Part shown: piece after piece, positions 22,640-34,605 of the stretch | Position numbering within the stretch: position 1 is the first letter of the stretch | Layout of the letters: the number at the start of each line of letters is the position of its first letter | NCBI GenBank assembly: GCA_946699065.1 | Contig: CAMPDV010000008.1 | Span: 1,426,001 to 1,490,000 of the forward strand | Source: Loxodes magnus | Taxonomy: Eukaryota; Ciliophora; Karyorelictea; Loxodida; Loxodidae | Direction of reading: 5' to 3' | Length of the DNA stretch: 64,000 nucleotides | Notes under the pieces: model-generated | Databases searched by the model: none | Seen by the model: only the letters and a program-made list of their open reading frames with translations | What the model was told of the DNA's origin: nothing | Position numbers and translations under genes: made by a program

Positions 22640-25600
22640 ATGGAAAATAACTAACTAAACTAATTTTGTGAGAAGTTAAAATCTTTTATATAGAACTAAT
22701 AAAAACCCTAGCAAGCCTCTCTTTCTCAGAAGTTGGAATTTCTGCACTAGCTGAACTAATTTCTGAAATCTCAGTCCTCTGCTTCGCAAATAAAAGTTTT
22801 AAAATAGAAGTAGGAGCTTTTAGAGCAGTAACTGGTTAGTTTTATATCTTAAGGATGTTCTCTTAATGTAGCTAAGATAATTCTGATAGTTCATATTACA
22901 TTGTTAAACCAAGCTTAGCCATCAAGAGTTATGGATCTGTCAGACGCTTATTTTGCTATCATTAATAACTCAAAGCAAAATATCTAATCTAGACTTTGTA
23001 GTTTGCATATAATATCAAAGCTTATTTCCAAATTCTGCCAGAAAATGATATCCCCACCAACATAAGAGATAGTCCAAGCGATTTAGAAGTTGATGAAGAG
23101 TGTAGAAGGCTTCCCTAATCGCCAGATAGTTCTAAGTTCAATAAAAGCAACAATAAAGGCAAAGTTATTCTAGCCTAATATTCAGGAGTATCTGAAAATC
23201 ATTTAGAAGTACGTTGAAAACAAATATACAGCTTAGGTTAATTTATTTGCTCTTAAAGCGTGCAAAAATCTAGTTTAGTACCAAAACTAGCATTTAAATT
23301 AACTATAGCAAGATTAGATACTTTAGATCTGCTTAAAAGGCTTTGAAAGAAACTATCGCTGTATTAATGCTGCGACTCAAATTATTTACGTAATGTACCA
23401 AAAGGATTTTTAGGTTTTAATCGTTAGCTAATAAGCTACACAGCAAAAGCATTTATTAGATATTACCTAAGCATTAGTAGCACAATTTTATGCCAAACAA
23501 AGCGTAGAAGTTAAATATGGAATTTTAAATTCGCTTTTGAAATTAGTGGAACGAAGCCCCTTGATTATCACTGTTAATGAAATAGGATAATTTATTGACT
23601 ATCTAATAGTTAAGAAGGTAAGTTTAACTATTTTAGGAGTAAAATGAACTAAACTACTTTAAGCAAGTTTAGCTCATTTCTTGGTTTTTAAAAAAGTTAC
23701 CTGATCATCTAGACACAAAGCAAAATATTAGCCTGCTTGAGTATCTTATGAATAAACTTACTAGCTTTTAGTCGTAAAATGAGACTTAGACATAGGGATA
23801 GCAAGGCAAAAAATAGATAACACCTCTTTAGTTCTGTATAGCATTTTTAGTTTGCATTTCTAAGCTTTTGTGAAAGCTAGAAGGAGCGATTGAAAGTAGT
23901 ACACTAGAAACACTTATGGTATCTGTTTAGTAACTTCTAACTAAGAATGACACTTTCATTTCGAGAGCTGTTTCATGCACATTGAAGGATTTAGCTATAT
24001 CTAATCCAGCTCTTATTTCAGGTCTTTTGTCACTATTAATCAACTCAACTACTATTGCTCATGCTGAACTTGCAGCTTATGCAAACTCAGAGTTTGAGGA
24101 GTAAGAAAATATAAAAACATGTACTGGGACTCTGAAAGGAAATGCAGAAGCTTTATCAAAAGTTTTGTAAGGCTTGAGTGAATTTAAAGCTGGAGTTAGC
24201 AGCGAACTTACAGTTAATGCTTATAATATAGTAAAAACGTTAATTACTGGCATGTACTAATTTCAATTTGGCTAGCTTGAAGAAAAGCTCTAGACTTAGC
24301 AGGTTGAAGATAACTTATATGAAATATGCAAAAAGCAATCAGGATGGATTATCCTTAAGGGTTTAGTGAGTTTAGGACCTGCGTGGTGTAGCTAAAGAGT
24401 AACAGAATTATTCACTTTATGAAAGCTTGTTTTCGGTAAAAATTCTTGCGTAAACAATTTGGAGCAAAGTTTAATGATTAACTCTATCAAGTTAAAAGCG
24501 TTCGCAGTAAAAAGCCTCAAGAAGTTTATTAAGCAATGTAAAAATCTTAGTAATAACGTACCTAAGTTAACCTGCGTATTTTGCGTTAACTGTCTAAGCT
24601 TTATGTTGTCAAATGAAACTGTAACTAAGACCTTTCTTGACTAAGTACCAACCTTATTTTTAGAGCTAAAATCAGACTTAATGAAGATATTAATTGAGCT
24701 TCCCTCACATCTCTATTCCTTAAAGCTGCTTCCATTTTTACAATCAATCATCCGAGATATAACTATTGACATTTCAAATTCATATCCTAAAGTAAAATTC
24801 GTAGAATGGGAGCATTATATCTCAAACGAAAACCATTTTAGCAATAAGACAATTTAGTGACTTTAGAAACTCTAAACTTCTAACTTTACTCCTCTCAAAG
24901 AACAAGTGAAGTAAACCTACGTTCATACGAATTTCTAAACAGAATTTTAATCAGCTGCTATTTAAGCTTTAATCGAAGTCTTCACAGATCCTTAACTAAG
25001 CCTTTCTAATAAGCTATAGATTTTAAAGCACTTCGAGATGCAGCTAACAGCAGTTATAAAATCAAAGCAGATAAGTGGACAAATATATAAATTAGTTAAC
25101 ATCCTTTGCTGTGTCCTAGGATTTCTCAAGAAGCAGCTAGAGAATAAACTCTTCACAAGCGAACTCTAAGAGTAGATTAACTAAATCTTTCAGTTGACCT
25201 TTCAGATAGTAGAAATCTACTAAACGCAGCTAAACGAAAAGCACTAAACTATTTTATTGAAATTAGCAGCAGAAGGTATGGTATTGACTGTCTTAAACAC
25301 TAGTAGCTTTGATCGTTAGGAAGTTTTATAAAAAATCTTGTCTCAGTCTGAGAAATTTTGCTATATTAAAGAGAAAGCAAGACAAATAAGCTACATTATC
25401 CAGTAGATTGCTGAATATCTATCGTCATAGTACTAAGATATTCTTGAGCCACATGTTTAATTAATCGGCTAAATTCTTCAAACTTTGCTTAAAGAGGATT
25501 CAAGCAAACCAATAGCGTTCCAGTGCTTACTTCATTTCTATAGAGCAATGCCAATTTCCTTTGAAAACATAGTTTAAGCCTTATTCCCTCTAGTGTTCTA

Positions 25601-28256
25601 TTATATCCTGCAAGAGTTCTATATTTATGATAAATTCTAGAGTGATGTGTTGCTTTCGAACGTGTGCTCAATGTTTGAAGTTTTCATAAGGATGAAATCA
25701 TCAAACAAGCAAACTCAGATATAGTACGATTACGAAGGGAAACTGAACGTATTCGTTATGATTTAGCAGACAATAAATTAGCAAAGCTCAGGCTATCTGA
25801 GTCTTTACAATGCTCTCCTAGAAAGTAATAAAAACTTGCTTCACCAATTAGTTTCAAAATAACCAGTAGATATGCTAGGTAAATGGCTTAATTCCTATAA
25901 AGTCAACTACAACTATTCAACCTATTTCAATAATTTCTGCGTGTTCCTTCAGATTGTTTATTATGATCTAAGCAAGAGGAAAAATGAGTTTTATCCTTTG
26001 TATTAGCTGCTGACGTTTTTCGAAACTCTTCAGCTTAATAAAAAAACGAGAGTAATTTTTAAAAACCTAACCATGTCTCTAACCTAAGAATCTACAGAGT
26101 CAGAATTTAAAAACATTCTGAATGTTCTTAAAAACATAATTTTGAACCAGCCACAACAAGCTTTAAACGAAGGCTCTTTACAAACTGTGGAATTAAATTC
26201 TGAAAGATAAGAAGAAGTTGAAGATGAGCAGATTCAGCAGTCTGGAAACTAGGAGCAAAACTAAAAAAGAGAGATTTATTTTTCGTAGATAACTAGACAC
26301 TTTGCTACTGAAATAATGCTAAAGAAAATCTAATAAGCTTCGACTGAAAATATTACTGCTAACTTGCAATCCATTATGTAACTAGCTTCGTAGCTTGTTT
26401 CTAACAAATCCCAAAAATTACAACTAGCAGGATTGAATATTTTTCAGTCTATTGTAGATAAGTGTAAAGATCTACCTGATTAAGAATTAGGTAATGAGTT
26501 CCTAATGCTAGAGCAATTTGAAGCATAGATATCTACTGCTCTGAGAGAGATTTTTAATAAAACCTGAAATTTTCCAGATGTGACCTTGAAGGCTTTTAAG
26601 CTTCTAATGAAGTTCATCGTAACACCTATAACAAAAGATGCGCAAGTAGTAAGACAAGTATTGCCAGTTGCATGAAATGTGGTCCAGAATTTCCAGAGTA
26701 ATAAATGCTTTCATGAAGATATTGAAAACAAAATGTATGTAGAAAACTTCAAAATCTTCGTATTGATTTATCTTTTAACGGTGAGAAATGAGCCATGTGC
26801 ATACCGCTCTTCTTTGATAAATATTCAGGAACTTGATGGTTTTATACAGGCCATTCAAGAATTCTACCATCCCAGCTAGTAAATTATTTGCACTTAGATC
26901 TAGTCCATCTTAGTTGACAGTCTCAGTACTATTCTCAAATAAAGTCAAAAGGCAAAAGCGGAAAAAAGGAACTTCGCCATAAAGATAGCAAACAAGTGCT
27001 TCCATGTATTTCTAAGAGTTTTAGCGTATTTTTTAAGAGAATAAGAAGAGATACCAGAAAACAGTTGGATTCTTATAATAGGAAGTACAACATATTTGCT
27101 GTTTAATAATCCTTAGATAGAGAACAAAGTCTAGAGTGATAAAGACATCAAAAACCTGTTTTAGAGAAGGTAGCATTTATTAGAAACAATCACTATCCTA
27201 TTCCAGAAATAAATCCCTAAATAGCAAGAATTAATAGAAGATCTGCTAAAATTCCTTAACATTCTCAAAAATGATGTCAACCTCATAAACTTTATCCTTA
27301 AGATCTGCAAGCTAATAATCTCTAAATCTCCTAACTTATAGCATTTTAAGCAGATAAAGGATATACTTATATATGTCTTTATCAATTACCTAGATGATCA
27401 GTGCATAAGAGCTGCTAAAGTATGATTTTCGTTGATAATAAAAACTCATTAAATCCAGAATAAATAGGAAATTGAGCAGAATGCGCACATTGAGTTTTTA
27501 TTCTGGCTCTGCAAGAAGACAACAAGCACATAGAAGAACGAAAGCTTCTACAAACTAATATAGAAGTACTTTCTTAAGTTCAGTGACCTAGACATTGGTC
27601 ATTAGCTGCTAATAACTGTTATTCAAACTCTTCTGGCTAGTAAATAGAATCAGGAAAATGCGCTACAAACAATCTGCCAAATTATTATAGAAAGGGATAT
27701 TTTTGATGATAGTGTGATTTATATCCTGCAAGAGAGTAGTAATAAAGAGGAACTTTCTCTTTTTTTAATTCAGATTCATGATCAGTCAAAATTCTAGAAG
27801 GATAAAGTAGGAAAACTAATTCACAGGCTAATTTTTTGTTTGTTTGATAACCTCAATTTTCCACAGGCTGGTGGATACTAATTATCCAATGATGAGATTC
27901 TGCTATAGAGCAACCTTATCAAACTCATGCTAATGCTAATTTTAGAAAATAGCCAGAACGCATAGTTGATAGAGCACTCTTTATGCTTCTTCTTAACTTA
28001 CTTCCATGTAAGTAGTCCTGAAGTTCTCTTTAGACTTAGTTTGAAATGTGTTATTCAAATCATAAGAATTAACCCTCAAGCCTTTAAGAATTATATTTTG
28101 TAGTTGAATGAGAAAGAAAAAAATTATTTGGAAGCAGTAATAAAGAAAGCTTTACAGTAAGATGGGAATGAACAAGCAAACGCAAAGAAACAGGTTGAGG
28201 AAGAAAAGAAAGTTAAGCAAGGTGAGATTCAGCTTAAGCTTAAGTTCAATAAATGA
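22640..28256 (+). CDS. HEATR5/Laa1-like HEAT-repeat protein
   Basis: A 1865-residue alpha-solenoid (1866 codons with UGA after one intron). In other eukaryotes HEATR5/p200/Laa1 binds the AP-1 clathrin adaptor and helps trafficking between endosomes and trans-Golgi. The N-terminus (QKLEFLHQLNQFL, then KQKQELLEQQLVSFI) follows the HEATR5 N-terminal pattern, HEAT-type helix pairs fill the whole length, and the C-terminus ends GEIQLKLKF, like the IKLKT-F ending of the family. One intron of 19 nt lies at 23618-23636 (GTAAGT...TTTTAG). Without it the frame fails. Several TGA codons are read as Trp (for example CTT TTG TGA AAG). The assignment is by length, helix pattern and end motifs, not by search, so another HEAT protein is possible. 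Confidence 0.72.
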
Positions 28257-28845
28257 AACCTTTTTTATTATGCATTTTCTTTTATTTACTAAAGAGAGAA
28301 ATAAACAAGTATATTTGCTTGGTACAAGGGAGTTGCTTTACTAAACAGGGGTTTAAATAACTTATTCACCCTTAAAAAACTTGAAAATGATCCAAATTAA
28401 GAATAATATTTAAAGGGATTTATCATGCTTCTCAGATTTAAAATTGGTAAGCATTTGATACTAAAATCTATCATGGTAAGTTAATAGTCCAAATATAAAT
28501 ACCATATATATGGTTTTTTTAACTATAATATTCCGATATTATTGATAGCTTCTTATATATCAGCGACATTTATCTTAGTCACATATTTTCCCTTTTGAGT
28601 TAAACTTAATAGTAAATATGAAAAAATAAAGTTGAAAGCAAATAAAATGGGTTTTCCTATTTAATTATCATAAGGTAATATACTTTTGATACCTCTTATT
28701 ATAAAGCAAGGTACTCTCTTGGTGTTGATGAATAGATACATTGTTGAGTTAATAATTTGAGCATAGTAGTTTGATTTACTTGGTATATAAGAGAGGGAAA
28801 TAAATAATTAGCTTAATATAATAAATTAGTTAACATTAGAGGTTC
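28257..28845. other. spacer between convergent genes
   Basis: AT-rich 3' flanks of the HEAT-repeat gene (+) and the four-span membrane protein gene (-). No terminator structure, RNA gene or repeat was recognised. Confidence 0.55.
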
Positions 28846-29641
28846 TCAGTTCTTTATCTTTAGTTTCTAATTCTTCTCTTGAATAGCTTGAATTACCTAT
28901 TTTCTGTATATGAAGATATAGTAAAAGTATCCAACAAACATTACAGAGTATGAGGAAAATAATAGAGCTGCTCCAGCTCTTGTTTCTACCACTTTCTCAA
29001 TTTCTAAATGTAAAGGAATAGAGTAAATAAAAGCGATGAATAAGATAAAAGCTATGAAGAGGCATAAATGATGGCAATGAAAAAAAAAATCCGTTCAAAA
29101 CCCATTTCTTCAGAAACCGAGGAAACTTAAAGTCTTTTTTTATATGAAGGATAGGCATAAAAATGGATAAACACCCAAAAAAAAGAGCTAGTATTATAGC
29201 GCCTGATATTATGATTCCGCAAGAAGACATTTACTCTATAATGTCGCAAAAGTTATTGTACCATTGATCGTATTCGACAATAGTATCACATCCATCACAT
29301 ACGCAAAATTCCTAAACTATATATATTAAGTCCACAAAATATCTCTTATCGGGATCTTTCTTAAAATCGAGCTCATCTACCACCCACCACGATATACTAG
29401 TAGATATTTCTCCATCCTCATAATCCGCGTCTTTAATTGTATCCTCCAACATATCTTTATCATAAGTTATTAAATCTGTCAGCGAAAACAAATCAGTAAA
29501 GTATAAATGCTTTTAAGTTTCGAAAGGCCGATATTTTTCCAGATAGTATCACTCAGGTACAGTCATAGCTATTAAGACTAAGATCATAGACAGTAGTATG
29601 ATTAGCTACATAACAAAGGCTAATAGCTTTATTTTGCTCAT
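28846..29641 (-). CDS. four-span membrane protein, family unknown
   Basis: A 258-residue protein (259 codons after one intron). Span 1 covers about 7-29 and ends TVPEWYY. A long outer loop (30-140) holds the pair CVCDGC and further Cys. Span 2 covers about 142-165. Spans 3 (LCLFIAFILFIAFIYSIPLHL) and 4 (about 222-243) lie after the intron, followed by a Lys/Gln-rich tail. The layout recalls claudin/tetraspan proteins, but no signature proves this. The two halves lie in different frames. A 19-nt GT-AG intron at 29108-29126 (transcript GTTTCC...CTGAAG) joins them exactly and gives a length divisible by three. Its 5' site (GTTTCC) is weaker than the usual GTAAGT, so an indel in the T-run near 29080-29090 is the alternative. 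Confidence 0.7.
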
Positions 29642-31267
29642 TTTATTAGGCTAATACTTTCTAAAATTAAATATATCTCACTTGTTTATTTTAGACTTAA
29701 CTAACCAAATGAAACGCATTAGTGGTATATGCTCTAATAACTTTTTTATTTTCAATCACCTATGATGATGTATAGGGTGATTATAACTATATACTCAGAA
29801 ATGTGCAAGAATTGTAGAAATGAAAACTTCAAATTAGTTACTCAAAATTACTAAGAAGATTAAGAAAATTTGGTTGCTTTCTTAGTAAAATTGAAAGGAA
29901 TAATGCAAATAGAAATTTACTCTAATATTCTATTAGAAGTTTTTATCTAATTATAGTCACTTTAACCAGATATCACTTTAAATAATCTATAGGAACAGTT
30001 TTTCTATCAAATAAATGCTATCTCTAATCTATAACCCGCCAATCTTAACTATTATTTCACAAACTATAAGCTTGTGGTTTGTTTAGTATAATTAATTTCT
30101 TATTTACACTCAGGTATTAATAATTAATTTTATCCTTAAAGCTAGTAAAATATACACTAAAGTTATCTTTATTATTTATCATCCAATTTCATTTAAAATC
30201 GTCAAAGTGATGTATGATTTGCATCATCGTTATAAAAATGTTTAATATGATTGATGAATGATTCTTAATTTATCTCTCGATCTTCCAGTTTATGCCATTA
30301 ATCTATTTAAGCCTATTTACAAGCCTATATTGGACTATCAAAGTATAACATAGAATGCCTTAACTAAAATCGATACTAAATTCCTTTGAATCTCATTAAT
30401 TAAATTATTTTAATTTCTCTTAATCAATCAAATCTATCTAGCTATCATCTTAATTAAAAGGAAAATAGTTAGAATACCCTATTCTACATTCATTTCTCTT
30501 ATTAATTAAAAATTTAATAAAAGAGAGTTGAAGTTCCTTCTTCTTTTAGTTAATAGATTGAAATAAAGAAGCAATCTACTGAAATTTAAAAGCTGATAGC
30601 ATATAAAAGTTTGATTAGTTAAAACTGGGCAACTAACAAATAAGTTATAAATACAAAAGTGTGTACTATAATATATAAACAGTTTAAGCTTATAAATCTA
30701 ATTGTACTTTAGACTACATAGCAAGTAATTCCCTCATGTTTAGTTTATATCTTTCTAATTATATTATAACTATGCTATCTTACTCACCTATTAGTTCCTA
30801 TAATTCTAGATCTTTTCTAGTGGAATAATTAATATAGAGCTTCTCCTTAACTTTCAACTTGCTAATGCTTCACTTTTTAATAATAAGTAATAAGGAAAGA
30901 GTCTAATGAATAGGCTAATCTAATAGTATCTAAAGTAGTTATTATGCTAAATGTATGGATTTACTTAGTCAGTATAAAGAAGTTAATACCAACTGATGCT
31001 TAATATTTCATCTTTAATCTCTAAGTTTTACTCTTTAAATACCCTTAAAGGTACTTAACTGAATAATTTCCAGATATATAGTCTATTTCATTTATGATAT
31101 ATAATTAAGCATTACATCTGTAATATAAAGATTAAACTGCTAAATATAAAGTTAAGGAATGAAAGGTAAAGTGATTAAGTAAATATAAGCTAGATGATAT
31201 AATAGATGAACAGCTTATCTAATCTATGATTTAACTAAAGAGCTTATTATATTATAGCTAAAGTAAT
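29642..31267. other. spacer between divergent genes, with a doubtful open frame
   Basis: The upstream regions of the four-span protein gene (-) and the next plus-strand genes. On the + strand, ATG 29801 to TGA 31160-31162 leaves 453 codons with only two internal TGA. The first 100 residues look fairly protein-like (MCKNCRNENFKLVTQNYQED). GC stays as low as in other spacers and I recognise no family, so I do not call it a gene. Confidence 0.4.
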
Positions 31268-31489
31268 ATGGAAGATATAGTAGGTCAAGTAAGGTTTTAT
31301 ATGATTGCTTTGATTTCTTTCATATTGATAAGTTTAGGTATAAATAACCCAGTTGAGAATATCAAAGGAGGGTATCAATCATTCTATTAATAAAGGCTCA
31401 TTTAATAGTATTTAGCTTAGCAAAATAAATAAGAAATAAAAGGGAAGCTTTATTTTAGAAATCTGTAGGTAGTAATTCTTTTCTAGTGA
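31268..31489 (+). CDS. possible small single-span membrane protein
   Basis: The frame gives 73 residues. A short acidic start is followed by one hydrophobic span (FYMIALISFILISLGI) and then a Gln/Tyr-rich hydrophilic tail. It ends with TGA at 31487-31489. A possible 18-nt GT-AG intron at 31467-31484 would leave the same stop in use. It lies 64 bp upstream of the MFS gene, in the same direction. There is no family match; it could also be a chance frame in AT-rich leader DNA. Confidence 0.35.
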
Positions 31490-31553
31490 GTTTAATAAGA
31501 GGATAATTTATAAATTGTTTAAATTAATTTAGATTTAACCAAAATAACAGTAG

Positions 31554-32984
31554 ATGGATCAAAAATTACTTGAGGATTAGGAATAGCAAAAAAAAGAGGA
31601 AGAATAAAGCTCCTTCTGAAGCAAGATCAAATAACTAAAAAACGCTCCAAGAGAGCTTTGATTAATATAGTTATTCCACTTCTTAGAAATGTACTCCACA
31701 TTCTCATTCTAGATTGTACTTATTAAATATCTAAAAGAAGATTGAGGGTACGATGATTAGACTGGTGGAAACTATTATTCGTTCAATATGTATGTAGCTA
31801 CTTTTCTTAAACTATTAAGTGGAACTTTTATTGATTGGTTTGGAGTAAAAAGAAGCTTGATTTTAGGTACTATTTTAGAAATGCTATCAAGATTATTCTT
31901 GGCATTTACCACAAACTGATATATGCTAGTTATTTCTCTTTTTTTCATCAAAACCATCGGAGGATGTATTGCAGGTCCCGCACCTTTGATAGCTATAAGA
32001 TATTATACAAATGAGAAAACAAGAAGTATATCATATAGTATATACTATGTCATAATGAACCTTGGATTCATTATATGCTCATGGCTAATTGATTTATTCA
32101 GAAGTTGGTGGTAGAATTCTCCTTTTACTTGGAATGTGTTAGGGTCGGAAGTTTTAATGACTTATAAAAGAACTATTATACTAATAACCTTTATAATTAC
32201 TGTTATAGAAGTGGTTATTGTTTTCTTCATTAGAGATATTGACTATGAAAACTCTGGTGAGAAAAAGATAGAAAAGAAGAATGAAGGTATTTGCACTGTA
32301 TTTAAGCAAGTGCTGAGTAGCCGCTCTTTTTGGTAGTATACCATTATCTGTACCTTTTTGCTAAGTACTTAGATGGTCTTTAGACATTTTGAAGCAACTA
32401 TTCCTGATTTCATGGAGAGAACAATAGGTGAAGATGCTTAATGGGGAACAGTGCTTTCTTTAAATGGAGTTTTGATCATTTTTTTAGTTCCATTGTTTGC
32501 TCCTTTAGGATATTGGCCAGATATTCTAAATGTATTCGTATTTGGAACTTTAATAGGAGCGATTGCTCCTTTTATGTGGGTGATTCACACTGAAAGCTAT
32601 GCTACTGCTATCTTATTTATAATAATTTTATCAATCAGCGAAGCAATTTACTCACCTAGAACTTACGATATTGCATTTTAATATGCAGAAAAAGGAAGAG
32701 AAGGTACATATCTAGCCTTAGCTAACCTGCCTGCAAGTGGAGCTTCAGCTGCTACAGGGTCACTGGGAGGATTTTTACTAGCAACATATCTGCCTAAAGA
32801 TAGATCGGTATATGAGCCTAGAATGATATGAATTATAATAGGATTGATATCCTTATCTTCACCTCTTTTAATTTGTAGCTTTAAAAGGTGGTTAAAGCCC
32901 CAAAACTTGAAAAAAGATTAACCGTATTAATTTTTATTTATCTAAGCTTTTAATTATCTTTAGATAATAGAGAAAGGATATTGA
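31554..32984 (+). CDS. MFS-type membrane transporter
   Basis: A 476-residue transporter with about 12 hydrophobic spans in two halves, split by a charged central loop (DIDYENSGEKKIEKKNEG, about residues 225-242). An acidic Gln/Glu-rich N-tail precedes span 1. The loop between spans 2 and 3 reads GTFIDWFGVKRS, the MFS motif-A position (G-x-x-x-D-x-x-G-x-x-R). A Gly/Ala-rich helix (LANLPASGASAATGSLGG) sits in the second half. The substrate cannot be told. Trp is written both TGG and TGA. There is no intron. The fold ends near KKD at 32920, where a TAA follows. The first TGA in frame is 32982-32984, giving a 21-residue tail of spacer-like composition. Confidence 0.85.
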
Positions 32985-34605
32985 AATATTTCTTTCTCTT
33001 AATAAATCTCCTTTATGCAACTTTAGCTCTAAGTATGCATATGAGATTTTTTGTTCTTATGCTATTAAATGAAATATTAAGTGACTTCTTTAAGAATATC
33101 TTTCCTTCATTGTGATACCAATTGTAACTTTGCTTATATAAATTAAGCTACTGTCTTGAATACCAAGCTTTTATCCAAATTCGATACTTTAAGTAAAATA
33201 TAATTCTACAAGCCTTTAGTTAGTTACTTTTACATAACTTTATGTATTCTCCCTTGCTTTATAGTTTAAAAGAAAAGAGATCATTTTAGCCTTACTATTT
33301 TAGAAATTCTTAATTCTTTCCATATATTACTTCACTCCTATTGATGTTCAAAGCAATACTAGAAGAATAAAAGCCTTTAAAAATAGTTAACCCTAATTGA
33401 GATTTGTTCCTTGTATTTAAATATCCATTTCTGTAAGCATAATCTATACTTAAGCCATAAGTTTATAGCCCTGTATAATTTAATTAAATCAGCATTCAAA
33501 AATTTAAACTTCTCTACTAATAAAAGTCTAAGCAATAGGTACTAAAGCTATTATAAATAGCAGACTATTATTATGTCAACAAATGAGCTTACAGAAAGAC
33601 TTTAATATTACACCAAGCGCAGCAGCACTATCTTGATAGCAAGCTTATATACTTCAAATAATTTCTTGAAAGGAATCTCCTTTAAATAAAGTTGAATGGG
33701 TATAAACTATAATGAATATCTAGTTAGTTAGGCTAAAATTACTAGACTAGTGGTTATTAAACCTTTAATTAATTACTGGAAAGCAATAAAGATAGAAATA
33801 AAATTAAGTGAGAATAGTGTAAATTAGAATATATCACACTGCTATTTTTAACTCACTTATATACATTACATGACATATCGTTCTCACAGTTATGATTATA
33901 ATAGAACTAATTAGTAAAATATCTATCATTTAAAATATTTAAGACTGAATTTAGAAATTCAGTGACCTTTGAAGAAACGAAATAACCAATCTCTATATGC
34001 ATAAACTCCCTATAAGATACTGATCTTAAGAATATCAAACTGTAATTTCTATTAAGGCTATAATAATTATGCAATTACGATATGCACTAAAGTATGGTGA
34101 TAGTTAAGAATATTTAAATTCATTAATAAATAGAAGGCTAATGATGAGAATTACCAATGTGATTAACTAAATTACTTTTGCATGATAATAAACTTAAATA
34201 CTTATGATAATTAAATGAGCTTACTTAACAGCAGTTAATTCTTTATTTACTATATTCCTTATTCTTCTTAAATGGCCCCCTATATAAGTTTGTGGACTAA
34301 ATTGTCTTTATTAAGAAATGAAGATATGAAACTAACAGTTTTGATGAAAAGTCCTTTGCAATAATAAATACTGACTGTATCTTAATTATTATAAGCAAAG
34401 CTTCTTTCCTTCTACTAAATAGAAAGGAGCAGGCTAGAGTATTTGGCTTTAATCCTTAAGACTGAAATAAATTAGCTGATCTACAGAAAATTGGCTTTTG
34501 TATATCTATAATTGCTTATTTAATTCTCTAAGGCTAAGGCTATTTTTATTTAATAGATGATTCGTTTAAAGTTAAAAGCTAAGCTGACACTAAAGTCAAA
34601 TAAAA
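32985..34605. other. AT-rich spacer upstream of the kinesin gene
   Basis: No coding pattern, RNA gene or repeat array was recognised on either strand. The plus strand becomes slightly richer in CT close to the kinesin start. Confidence 0.55.

Noticed and set aside
28846-29641. Four-span protein as a frameshifted pseudogene
   Set aside because: A 19-nt GT-AG segment, the same size as other introns here, joins the halves and makes the length divisible by three; an assembly T-run error is also possible.
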